Below are positions 1 to 7,286 of a DNA stretch of 64,000 nucleotides, piece after piece; positions within the stretch are counted from its first letter, which is position 1, and each line of letters starts with the position of its first letter. The translations under genes and the position numbers were made by a program. Below the pieces are notes generated by a model. It ran no database searches. It had not been told where the DNA came from and saw nothing but the letters and a program-made list of their open reading frames with translations. The stretch is taken from assembly GCA_965220315.1 (NCBI GenBank), contig CBDCPP010000001.1:1054001-1118000 (forward strand), in the 5' to 3' direction. Source of the DNA: JAPOXK01 sp965220315 (lineage in GTDB: Bacteria > Chloroflexota > Dehalococcoidia > Bin125).

Positions 1-474
1 GGTGATCCAACGCTTCTGGCCGTAGAGGATGTAATCGTCGCCGTCGCGCTTGGCGATGGTTTTCATCTTTCCGGCGTCCGAGCCCGATTCGGATTCCGTC
101 AGTGCCAGCGCGCCGATGTGGAACTCGTTGTCATGCGGCAGTGCCATTGGAAGGAAGCGATCGCGCTGCTCATCCGTGCCGATGAGGTTGATCGCCGTCG
201 CCGCGAGCCCTCCGGCTAACATCGCCAGCGCCATGCCGCCACAGCCCCAAGCGAGCTCCTCGCCGAGGATCAGGCTCCCAAGCCCTTCGTCGAGGTCTGG
301 TCCCGCAAGCGGCTCGCCGTGTAGGCCCAAGGCTGCGCCCTTTTTGGCGATGTCCCAGGGAAACTCTTCGCGCTCGTCGTATTCGAGCGCGCGCGGAGCG
401 ATCTCCTTGGTAGCGAAGTCGTGCGCCACCTTTTTGATCATGCGTTCGGTCTCGGTGAGGGCGAAGTCGGTCAT
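1..474 (-). CDS. Acyl-CoA dehydrogenase, N-terminal part (cut by window edge)
   Basis: The 158 residues visible start with MTDFALTETE and read through the edge without a stop. This is the N-terminal helical domain plus the start of the middle beta domain of an FAD-dependent acyl-CoA dehydrogenase, which oxidises acyl-CoA to 2-enoyl-CoA and passes electrons to ETF. The stretch LALTESESGSDAG (about residues 123-135) is the family signature that contacts FAD and substrate, and YGQKRWIT follows at the edge. The catalytic Glu would lie outside the window. The gene is followed at 38 bp by the di-iron protein on the same strand. Substrate chain length cannot be judged. Confidence 0.93.
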   Translation of the reverse strand, partial: MTDFALTETERMIKKVAHDFATKEIAPRALEYDEREEFPWDIAKKGAALGLHGEPLAGPDLDEGLGSLILGEELAWGCGGMALAMLAGGLAATAINLIGTDEQRDRFLPMALPHDNEFHIGALALTESESGSDAGKMKTIAKRDGDDYILYGQKRWIT

Positions 475-511
475 AGTGGCTCCGATCCGTGTTGCTTGCT
501 GGGGCGAGGCC

Positions 512-1243
512 CTAGGAAGGAATAGCGCGATCCATCACACGCCGGTACGCAGCCGCTTGCAGGGCCCGCCGTAACCCGACACTCACCGCGCTTACGAGTA
601 AGAGCTGGCTCTGCCACAGGTAGATCCGTCCTACCCGTGAGAGGTTCCCAATCAGGCCTGGTAACACTGTATGCAGGAAATTCACGTGGCGCACTTCGTC
701 CCGCAGGATGAGGCGGAAGATATCTGCTGCTAGCGGGTCGATATCAGGTAGGCCGCGGCTCATCTGCAGGAACAGTGCCGCGAAATTCTCGCTGAAGAGT
801 GTGGACGTCAGCCAGGTCTCCACGCGAAAGAAGCCGAAGGAGGCAATTGTGCCGAACTTGTCGATCAGGCCGGACTCTAGCCTGCTGAGCATGCCCTTAC
901 CGTCTGCAGCTTCCAGGTAGCGATCCAGCACGTAGGCGTGCCGCGCCTCGTCTTGACATTGGGCGGCCAAGTAAAGGTTGAGATTAGGGTCGTGGAGTTG
1001 GTGGGTTGCCTTGCTCATCATCACCTGGATGGTTTCGAGGCCCATATACTCGAGCTTGTAGAAAACATTCACGAGTTTCAGCCAAGGTTCACGCTTTTCG
1101 GGCGGAATCTTGGGTCCGAGGCTCCAGTCGACATCGTGATCCGCGTTCCAGAGGCGATCGCTCTGCTGCCGGAACAGCTCGCGATAGAGGCTCCGCTGCT
1201 CCTCCGACGCCCCGTGTGCCACCGCTACTGGCGACCGCCGCAT
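512..1243 (-). CDS. Ferritin-like di-iron protein (probable oxidase/oxygenase)
   Basis: A 243-residue all-helical protein with a paired carboxylate-bridged iron site. The first half shows Glu65/Glu70 then DEARH (Glu99, His102), the second Glu142/Glu152 then DEVRH (Glu183, His186). This ExxH spacing is typical of the ribonucleotide-reductase-R2-like / ferritin-like group, which includes R2-like oxidases and N-oxygenases. There is no signal peptide. It lies between GGT and an acyl-CoA dehydrogenase on the same strand, so a role in oxidation of a lipid or acyl substrate is possible but is only inference. Start ATG at 1243; no better start is seen. Confidence 0.75.
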   Translation of the reverse strand: MRRSPVAVAHGASEEQRSLYRELFRQQSDRLWNADHDVDWSLGPKIPPEKREPWLKLVNVFYKLEYMGLETIQVMMSKATHQLHDPNLNLYLAAQCQDEARHAYVLDRYLEAADGKGMLSRLESGLIDKFGTIASFGFFRVETWLTSTLFSENFAALFLQMSRGLPDIDPLAADIFRLILRDEVRHVNFLHTVLPGLIGNLSRVGRIYLWQSQLLLVSAVSVGLRRALQAAAYRRVMDRAIPS

Positions 1244-1344
1244 CCGGCCTCCATTCCTGATCTAGGCCTATTCGAAGCGCAGCATGCCGACACTTCGCAC
1301 CGAAGTATACTGACCACTTCTCGCTGACCCAGAGACGTGCGTGC

Positions 1345-2922
1345 TTAGAAACCGACCGCGGCGCCTTCGCGCCGCAGATCACTAGCACCCTCCCAGCCAC
1401 CGCTTGGGAGGCGCGCAACTGCTTGTACCGATCCCAGCCCAGAAATCCAGTCGCCCTGGCGTTGGAGCAAGTGCCCGCGGCGTTCCAGTTCTTCTAGTGT
1501 CGCTGCGGGGATCCGTTCCTCCACGATCACGTCACGCGCTGTTGTATGCCCCCACCGCGCCGCGTCGATCGCTGCTTGGAGGCTGAGGCCGTAATCGACG
1601 AGCCCCGTGATTACCTGCATGTTCGTTTGCACCTGGAAGTCGGCGCCTGGCGTCCCGGCCGCCAGCCAAAATTCGCCGTTGCGGAACAGGGTGAATGTAT
1701 TGAGCGTGTGAAGCGTCCGCTTGCCTGGCGCCATTATGTTCGGGTTGTCCGGCGTCAGACTAAAGCCCAGCATGCGGTTGTTGAGCAGCACGCCGGTCTT
1801 TCCGGCCACCGCTGCGCAGCCGAATGGGTGGTACACGCTTTGGATGAAGCTCACCGCTCTTCCATCGCGATCCCCAACTGCGAATTGGGTCGTGTCGGTG
1901 GGCTTACTGTCGGCGGCAGGCTGCAGACTCGCGTGTTCGGGGTCGATCGCTCTGGCGCGATCCCGAGCGCGCTCAGGCGAGAGGAGATCTGCCCAATTAA
2001 TGCTGAGAAAGCGAGGGTCGCCGGCGACCGCGGAACGGTCGGCGAATGCCAGCTTCTTCGCCTCGATCATTATGTGAAGCGAATCACTGGAGAGATGGCC
2101 CTGCGAGGAGAGATCGAACGATTCCAGGAGGAGGAGTTCCTGTAGGAGCACGTGTCCTTGTGAGATGGGTGGCTGCTCTGTCACGACCACGTCCCTATAC
2201 GGCACCCGTAGCGGCTCACCGACGACGCACTCGTGCGCCAAGAGATCAGCGGTGGCGATCAGACCACCGGCCTGTTCTGCGAAGGCCAGCGCTAGCTCTG
2301 CACCGATCGGCCCGCCATAGAAGGCGGCGCGTCCTCCTGCCGCGAACGCTTCGAGTGTTTGCGCCAATTGGGGCTGGCGCAGCCGCTCGGCGGGCCGCGG
2401 CGGACGGCCGTTCGGTAGGAAGATCGCCGCTGCTGGGGCTGATTTTGCCAGCCGCGCTGCATGCTCCGCTAGGGCATTCGCGACACTGAGCGATACGGGA
2501 AACCCGTTCCGCGCGAGATCGACCGCGCGCGCGAACAAGCGATCGAGAGGCATGCGCCCATGGGACTCGTGCAACGCTGCCCATGCATCAGGTAACCCCG
2601 GTATACATGCCGATCTTAGCCCGTTGCGAGGGACCTCCTCCTCGTACCGCTCCGGTCTCGCGCCGCTGCCCGCCGTGCCGCCGGAGTTATAGGCAAGCAC
2701 GTGACCATCGGGTTCTACGACCTGCACGAAGCCGTCGCCGCCGATTCCCGTCATATGGGGTAGTACCACACAAAGCACCGCGGAGGCCGCGAGCGCCGCA
2801 TCGACCGCGTTTCCGCCTTCTGCCAGTACTTCCACGGCCGCCGCTGTCGCCGCAGGGTGGCCGGTGGCGGCCATCGCCTGGGAGCCATACACGGGACTGC
2901 GTGCATCCGTTCCTGACCGCAT
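1345..2922 (-). CDS. ggt: Gamma-glutamyltransferase family protein
   Basis: About 525 residues of the Ntn-hydrolase gamma-glutamyltransferase family, which self-cleaves into two subunits and transfers or hydrolyses gamma-glutamyl groups (glutathione and relatives). Visible signatures are the N-terminal GGNAVDAALAAS, GIGGDGF, and the processing site DTTQFAV, where the first Thr (about residue 344) should become the catalytic nucleophile of the small subunit, followed by SVYHPFG and LNNRM. No clear signal peptide, so a cytoplasmic enzyme is more likely than the periplasmic form. A GTG at 3000 would add 26 residues, but these look non-homologous and would run into the promoter of the divergent gene, so the ATG at 2922 was chosen. 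Confidence 0.9.
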   Translation of the reverse strand: MRSGTDARSPVYGSQAMAATGHPAATAAAVEVLAEGGNAVDAALAASAVLCVVLPHMTGIGGDGFVQVVEPDGHVLAYNSGGTAGSGARPERYEEEVPRNGLRSACIPGLPDAWAALHESHGRMPLDRLFARAVDLARNGFPVSLSVANALAEHAARLAKSAPAAAIFLPNGRPPRPAERLRQPQLAQTLEAFAAGGRAAFYGGPIGAELALAFAEQAGGLIATADLLAHECVVGEPLRVPYRDVVVTEQPPISQGHVLLQELLLLESFDLSSQGHLSSDSLHIMIEAKKLAFADRSAVAGDPRFLSINWADLLSPERARDRARAIDPEHASLQPAADSKPTDTTQFAVGDRDGRAVSFIQSVYHPFGCAAVAGKTGVLLNNRMLGFSLTPDNPNIMAPGKRTLHTLNTFTLFRNGEFWLAAGTPGADFQVQTNMQVITGLVDYGLSLQAAIDAARWGHTTARDVIVEERIPAATLEELERRGHLLQRQGDWISGLGSVQAVARLPSGGWEGASDLRREGAAVGF

Positions 2923-3002
2923 GCGTTGATGCTGGCAGTGCTGCGTTCGCCACGTCAAACTTTTCGGAGCGCTCAACTCCGACTGAGAAAAGTGGCTCAC
3001 GG

Positions 3003-3008
3003 TATACT
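3003..3008 (+). promoter_or_regulatory. -10 element, leaderless type
   Basis: TATACT ends 6 nt before a GTG that is in frame with an ATG three bases on. No Shine-Dalgarno sequence precedes the start. The same TANNNT-N6-start arrangement recurs at six other genes in this window. Confidence 0.55.
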
Positions 3009-3014
3009 GTCAAC

Positions 3015-3464
3015 GTGATGCCTGGACCTTCCGGCTCCAACGCTTTTGACTCTGATGACGCATTGCGTGTCATTGATGAAGCTGACGTCGTCGTCGTCGG
3101 TTTTGCCTGGCTCTCCGATCGCTTATTGGTCGATGCGCGTCGCTCCACTTCGGCAGGCCCCTACGTCCGCGTCGTCACACCCGTGCGCACTCCCCAAGAG
3201 CGTATTCGCCAGCTTCGCGAACTTCGCCCCGGTTTCAACGATCCTGACTCCTTCGTTTTCCTGCCTTGGAGCGGGCGGGTCGACAGCTTCGTCCAGGCAG
3301 GTCTTTACGAACGTATCCTTGACCGCTGTGCGAACGATGAATCCGCTTTGAGCGACTGTCGAACGGCGCTTGAGAAGCTTGAGAAGTTAGACCGCGCGGA
3401 TCTTCGCCAGGCGATCCGCGGTGGCGAGAAGTACCACACGCTCTATGAGTATTCGCCTACCTAG
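3015..3464 (+). CDS. Hypothetical protein, 149 aa
   Basis: I do not recognise a family. The protein is soluble and acidic. It begins with a short flexible segment, then a strongly beta/hydrophobic run ADVVVVGFAWLSDRLLVDARR and a second block PYVRVVTPVRTPQERIRQLR, and ends with charged helices (ALEKLEKLDRADLRQAIRGG). No cysteines of a zinc site and no membrane segment are visible. The start is either GTG 3015 or ATG 3018; the -10 hexamer exactly 6 nt before the GTG favours a leaderless GTG start. It is divergent from the gamma-glutamyltransferase gene, and the short shared region probably carries both promoters. Confidence 0.7.
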   Translation: MMPGPSGSNAFDSDDALRVIDEADVVVVGFAWLSDRLLVDARRSTSAGPYVRVVTPVRTPQERIRQLRELRPGFNDPDSFVFLPWSGRVDSFVQAGLYERILDRCANDESALSDCRTALEKLEKLDRADLRQAIRGGEKYHTLYEYSPT

Positions 3465-3526
3465 TTGGGATTCGCTGGCTGTCGCTTCGGTTAGCTGTCC
3501 CTTCTGAGCCCAATCTGTAAATTCGC

Positions 3527-3556
3527 TTGCAAACATATCGTTCCCTTGATTACACT
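3527..3556 (+). promoter_or_regulatory. Candidate sigma70-type promoter
   Basis: TTGCAA (3527-3532) and TACACT (3551-3556) are separated by 18 nt, about 110 bp upstream of the small zinc-ribbon gene at 3668. The match is moderate. The rest of the gap 3465-3667 shows no other structure. Confidence 0.35.
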
Positions 3557-3667
3557 CCCAGTTGGTGGCGGGTCTTCATGGTGAGTTCTCTTCCGGGTTG
3601 AGAACTCAGCTTTTGCGAAGCCGATGGCTCGCTGTCACTTCAGATCCGTCAGGGAAGGAGTGGTGGC

Positions 3668-3859
3668 TTGGCACAGCGGTCGGCAACTGAGGGTGTATCC
3701 CTGCGTACCATGAGACGGAATTGCACTCACCACTGGCAGCTTGGCCGTCCAGATGCCCAATACTCTCGTGGGACCTGCGTCAAGTGTGGTATGAGCAAGC
3801 GCTTTATGAACTATGGAGAAGAACTGCGCGTCCCCTTTGGTCGCAGGCGACGTAGCTAG
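3668..3859 (+). CDS. Very small C-x-HHW zinc-ribbon-like protein, 63 aa
   Basis: Starts with TTG, 7 nt after a good AAGGAG site (3655-3660); an internal ATG at 3710 is an alternative. The core is NCTHHWQLGRP, then about a dozen residues, then GTCVKCGMSKRF, giving a C-x2-HHW ... C-x2-CG-x2-(K/R)RF pattern that could bind one zinc. The 91-residue protein at 20361-20636 has the same core (HCVHHWLVRPP ... ARCRKCGKRKRF). Two copies with the same spacing support a real family and a nucleic-acid or protein-binding role, but the function is unknown. A strong terminator hairpin follows at 3888-3908. Confidence 0.65.
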   Translation: MAQRSATEGVSLRTMRRNCTHHWQLGRPDAQYSRGTCVKCGMSKRFMNYGEELRVPFGRRRRS

Positions 3860-3887
3860 CAGCACTCGGAGACTGCAGTTGGATACA

Positions 3888-3908
3888 GGCCGGGGCGGAC
3901 CCCCGGCC
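3888..3908 (+). terminator. Intrinsic terminator hairpin between convergent genes
   Basis: GGCCGGGG - CGGAC - CCCCGGCC is a perfect 8-bp stem followed by TTCTTG. It lies between the end of the small zinc-ribbon gene (3859) and the end of the convergent RlpA-like gene (3945), so it may serve both. Confidence 0.7.
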
Positions 3909-3944
3909 TTCTTGCGGTGCCTACGGTCATGGTTCCGCGCGGCG

Positions 3945-4826
3945 TTACTCTTCCGCGGTGCTTTCTACTGCAGTTTCTCCGTCGTCCTCTGCGAGGAGTG
4001 CCGGAGAACCATCAGGCGCGTCGATTACTTCCATTCGTAGCGCGATGATCGGCTCGATCGGTAGCGCCAAATTGTGATACGCCGCCGGGCTCAGTTGCAG
4101 CTCCGTTGGGAACGAACCCGTGTCGACGACTGTGATTTGAATAGTCTTCCCAACGAATTCCGCTGCCTCCTCCGCACTCAGGAGGGGCCCGCCCGGCAGT
4201 CGTGTAATCTCAAGCATCGTGCCGATCGCCCATACGCTTGAGAGCGCAACCGTCGGATCTGCCGGATCATACAGAGTGCCGTTGGGCAACGTGCGGTTAG
4301 GTTCGATGGACGGGATGGGCGTCGCGCCCCCGCGCTCGATTAGCACGGGTGCGCCCCCTAAATCGAGTGGCGTGATGATCTCGGGCGGTGTCAGGCTCTC
4401 CTGGGTGGGATCGACTGTCTCTCCTACAACTCCCGCCGCCGGATCGGTGGCAGTCGCTACTTCTCTCGCCGATCCGGCTGGCTCTTCGACTAGCGTCGGT
4501 GTTTCTTCCGCTAGGTCTTCGGTGTTAGTCGTCGCGCTAGCGGTCGACATCTCCGCAGCTGGTGTCTCGTCCCCGTTGCCCCAGCCGATTAAGGCACTTG
4601 TGAGGAAGAAAATCCCCACTCCGCTCCCCGCCAGTACTAGCGTGAGCACCAGCATCCATCCTAAGGAGCTGAGGTGTGGCCATTTTTTCCCGCGCTTGAG
4701 CTGCTCGGCTGGTAAAAGTAACGGTTTTTGAGGGTTGTAAGGCGTTCCACGCGATCCACGAACCTCGGTGGAGGTGGGTGGGATGTCGCGCAGCCGCCCG
4801 CGGGCAGCGTCCATGCGCGTTTTCAC
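3945..4826 (-). CDS. Membrane-anchored RlpA-like double-psi beta-barrel protein
   Basis: 293 residues: a basic cytoplasmic N-terminus, one membrane segment (about 54-82), a low-complexity Ala/Thr/Glu/Pro linker (about 85-175), then a double-psi beta-barrel (about 178-272). The barrel shows NGTLYDPADPTVALSSVWAIG, ITVVDTGSFP (Asp235) and LQLSPAAYHNLA, the RlpA/expansin pattern in which the DxG Asp cleaves peptidoglycan glycan strands. The canonical upstream His-containing motif is not clear, so catalysis is uncertain. The GTG start at 4826 fits a TACGAT -10 exactly 6 nt upstream and no ribosome-binding site; ATG 4814 is the alternative. A second protein of this fold is at 58544-59509. Confidence 0.7.
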   Translation of the reverse strand: MKTRMDAARGRLRDIPPTSTEVRGSRGTPYNPQKPLLLPAEQLKRGKKWPHLSSLGWMLVLTLVLAGSGVGIFFLTSALIGWGNGDETPAAEMSTASATTNTEDLAEETPTLVEEPAGSAREVATATDPAAGVVGETVDPTQESLTPPEIITPLDLGGAPVLIERGGATPIPSIEPNRTLPNGTLYDPADPTVALSSVWAIGTMLEITRLPGGPLLSAEEAAEFVGKTIQITVVDTGSFPTELQLSPAAYHNLALPIEPIIALRMEVIDAPDGSPALLAEDDGETAVESTAEE

Positions 4827-4832
4827 GTGCTT

Positions 4833-4838
4833 ATCGTA
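4833..4838 (-). promoter_or_regulatory. -10 element, leaderless type
   Basis: On the minus strand TACGAT, then 6 nt (AAGCAC), then the GTG at 4826. Confidence 0.5.
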
Positions 4839-4959
4839 CGGGTCTCGTTCGGGGGCTGTCCACGAAGCGGCGTTTTTGAGTTCGATATTCGCGCCGATGC
4901 CACGCGCGGCTGAGCATTCGCCCTGCGAGTGCCTGAGTCGATAAGATCAGGCTATTGCT

Positions 4960-5412
4960 ATGACTCTGCCGGACGAGAACCGAGAGCCCGAATCCGATGG
5001 GACAGCCGCCATCCCAGGCGGTTCCTCCCCTGGCGCGACCACGCCAACTCACTCTCCGCAAACGAAACGTATCCGTTGCCCTCACTGTTCAGAGCGCACG
5101 CAGGTTGGGGTCCCGCCACGCGAAGGCCGCACACGGCGTGTCGTTACTCAGTGTCCCCACTGTCGCTACGACCTAGTCGTTTCTCGTGGTACTAGCGGCC
5201 CGATGCAGATCCGAGCCTGCCTCCGTTGGGAAATTACTTGTCCCTACTGCAAAAAGCCTACCATCGCACGGGTGCCGCCAGCCGGTACGCTCCGCCGCAA
5301 AGAGTTGACTCCTTGCGCCTCATGTCGCAAGCCGCTGGTCGTCGAACGACGTGAGGAAGGTAAGCTCGTGCTCCGCGCCCATCGTGGCATTATCGAAGGC
5401 ACGCTGTTCTAA
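4960..5412 (+). CDS. Double zinc-ribbon protein with four CxxC pairs, 150 aa
   Basis: After a disordered Pro/Thr/Ser-rich N-terminus of about 35 residues, four CxxC knuckles follow: CPHC (40/43), CPHC (65/68), CPYC (94/97) and CASC (119/122). They form two tandem zinc ribbons separated by about 25 residues, each with an Arg-rich finger loop. No enzymatic domain is attached. Such proteins usually bind nucleic acid or act as a scaffold, but I cannot assign a function. ATG at 4960 has no clear ribosome-binding site; a TAAGAT hexamer lies 12 nt upstream. The downstream VOC gene starts 51 bp later on the same strand. Confidence 0.75.
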   Translation: MTLPDENREPESDGTAAIPGGSSPGATTPTHSPQTKRIRCPHCSERTQVGVPPREGRTRRVVTQCPHCRYDLVVSRGTSGPMQIRACLRWEITCPYCKKPTIARVPPAGTLRRKELTPCASCRKPLVVERREEGKLVLRAHRGIIEGTLF

Positions 5413-5463
5413 CGCTGCGGCGGGGTCGTTGAGAGTGAAGCGGCTTAGTTCAAGGATGTAGTC

Positions 5464-5853
5464 ATGACCATGCTCAAGGGAATTGCGCTGGACCATATCG
5501 TCTTGCCCGTCGCTGATGTCGACCGCAGCCTTGCCTTTTATCGTGATCTGCTACAGCTTTCCGTGGAGCGCGAAGCCGATTTTCGCGCTGGCACCCGTCC
5601 CTTCCTTTCTGTCCGCATCGGCGCGTCCCTCATTGACCTCCTTTCGGTTGGCGGCTTAGAGCAGTCCCTCGACCACATCTGTCTCGCTGTCGAGGGGCTT
5701 CAGGGTGAGGAGCTCGTGGTTTGGCTACGCGGCCAAGGGATACCTGTGATACGCGGTCCGGTTCAGGTTGATGGTGCTCGTGGCACCGGCAGCGCCGTCT
5801 ACGTCACGGATCCGGACGGCCATACTGTCGAGCTGAAGAGCTACCCTTCCTAG
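5464..5853 (+). CDS. VOC-family (glyoxalase/bleomycin-resistance fold) protein
   Basis: 129 residues with the two beta-alpha-beta-beta-beta modules of the vicinal oxygen chelate superfamily. It begins LDHIVLPVADVDRSLAFYRD and ends VYVTDPDGHTVELKSYP. His11, His71 and Glu123 are at the usual metal-ligand positions, so a divalent-metal enzyme (glyoxalase-, dioxygenase- or thiol-transferase-like) is likely. The substrate cannot be read from the sequence. It lies on the same strand as the malic enzyme downstream; a weak hairpin at 5854-5869 follows. Confidence 0.85.
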   Translation: MTMLKGIALDHIVLPVADVDRSLAFYRDLLQLSVEREADFRAGTRPFLSVRIGASLIDLLSVGGLEQSLDHICLAVEGLQGEELVVWLRGQGIPVIRGPVQVDGARGTGSAVYVTDPDGHTVELKSYPS

Positions 5854-5869
5854 CGCTTGAAACCAAGCG
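5854..5869 (+). terminator. Weak hairpin after the VOC gene
   Basis: CGCTTG - AAAC - CAAGCG right after the stop codon, without a T-run. It may be a weak terminator or an mRNA 3'-end structure. Confidence 0.3.
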
Positions 5870-6028
5870 TATCTGGGGTACGCGAGCCGCGTTGGCGCTA
5901 CTCCGAGGGAGCGGTACCATAAACGTTCTGTTGCCTGCGGTCGTCGTGGTCCTCTGGTCCTATGAGATTCGCAGTGCGCATCGGTACCAGTGCCGCTGCC
6001 TGTCTTCGGGCGCATAGGGAGCCTAACG

Positions 6029-7195
6029 ATGAATGTGGATGCCGCGCGGTATGACCAAGAGGCGCTCGATGCACACCGCCGCTGGCGCGGCAAGATCGAC
6101 TATCGCAGCCGTCCTACCGTAAGCAATCAGCGCGATCTCAGCGTCGTATACACGCCGGGCGTGGCGGCGCCGTGCGTGGAGATCAACAAGCACCCCGAGC
6201 TAGTCTGGGAGTTTACCGGCCGCGGTAATCTTGTCGCCGTTGTTACCGACGGCAGCGCTGTCCTTGGTCTCGGCAACATCGGTCCTACCGCAGCGCTTCC
6301 CGTCATGGAAGGGAAGTGCGTTCTCTTCAAGGAGTTCGCCGGCGTCGACGCCATCCCCATCGCGCTTGATGTACACGAGGCCGACCAAATCGTCGATGCT
6401 GTGGCTGCTATCGCGCCGTCACTTGGCGGCGTCAACCTAGAGGACATCTCTGCGCCGCGTTGCTTCGAAGTGGAGCGCAAGCTCCAAGAGCGTGTCGCAA
6501 TTCCTATCATGCATGACGATCAACACGGCACCGCGGTTGTTGCGCTGGCTGCCGTGATCAACGCGCTCAAGCTCACAAACCGCGAGCCTGCCGACACCCG
6601 TACCGTAATCACTGGGGCCGGGGCTAGTGGGATTGCGGTGGCGCAACTTCTGCATTCCTACGGCGTGCGGGAGATATCACTCATCGACAGCAAGGGCTTG
6701 ATCACGCCCGAGCGTGAGGACATCAATCCCTATAAACGTGAAGTCGCCGGTTGGAGTGGCCGCAGTCTCAATCCCGACGGGTCACTTCCTCAGGTTGCGG
6801 ATATCCTTCCCGGCACAGATCTCTACATCGGTCTGAGCGGCCCCGGTCTCGTCACCACCGCAATGATCGCTACGATGAACCGCGACGCCCTTGTCTTCCC
6901 GATGGCCAACCCCACGCCGGAGATTATGCCGGCCCTCGCTGCTGAGGCCGGCGCGGCGGTCATTGCAACAGGCCGGTCCGACTTTCCCAACCAGATCAAT
7001 AATGCGCTTGCCTTCCCAGGCATCTTTCGCGGGCTTCTTGACGGCAAGATTTCCAAAGTCACTGATGCCCATAAACTCGCCGCAGCCGAGGCGATCGCCG
7101 CGTTCGTGGGCGATCCCACTCCCGACCGCATCATCCCGTCGATCTTTGAAGGGGACCTAGGCCGTGCCGTTGCCGATGCGGTGATGGGCGCCTAA
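6029..7195 (+). CDS. maeB: Malic enzyme (oxaloacetate-decarboxylating malate dehydrogenase)
   Basis: 388 residues, the short bacterial malic enzyme without a phosphotransacetylase tail. It converts malate to pyruvate and CO2 with NAD(P)+. Catalytic residues are visible: Tyr41 in SVVYTPGVAAPC, Lys96 in MEGKCVLFKEF, the metal-binding EDI (138-140) and HDDQHGTA (162-169), and the nucleotide motif GAGASG (196-201). GGGAG at 6017-6021 lies 7 nt before ATG 6029, which fixes this start over an upstream in-frame GTG at 5990. It probably supplies pyruvate or NADPH to the acyl-CoA metabolism encoded around it. NAD versus NADP use is not decidable here. Confidence 0.95.
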   Translation: MNVDAARYDQEALDAHRRWRGKIDYRSRPTVSNQRDLSVVYTPGVAAPCVEINKHPELVWEFTGRGNLVAVVTDGSAVLGLGNIGPTAALPVMEGKCVLFKEFAGVDAIPIALDVHEADQIVDAVAAIAPSLGGVNLEDISAPRCFEVERKLQERVAIPIMHDDQHGTAVVALAAVINALKLTNREPADTRTVITGAGASGIAVAQLLHSYGVREISLIDSKGLITPEREDINPYKREVAGWSGRSLNPDGSLPQVADILPGTDLYIGLSGPGLVTTAMIATMNRDALVFPMANPTPEIMPALAAEAGAAVIATGRSDFPNQINNALAFPGIFRGLLDGKISKVTDAHKLAAAEAIAAFVGDPTPDRIIPSIFEGDLGRAVADAVMGA

Positions 7196-7286
7196 GCCGC
7201 GCTCGTTTGGAGGCCGCCCTCCGCTGCCGCGCCGTCGCCGCTCGGTAGCGAATGGCTCTCGTTAGTGGCAATGTGGATGAGCGCTG

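Noticed and set aside
2583..3017. Upstream extension of the 149-aa protein on the plus strand
   Set aside because: This stretch is antisense to the gamma-glutamyltransferase gene, is Arg/Pro-rich and would skip the promoter at 3003-3008.
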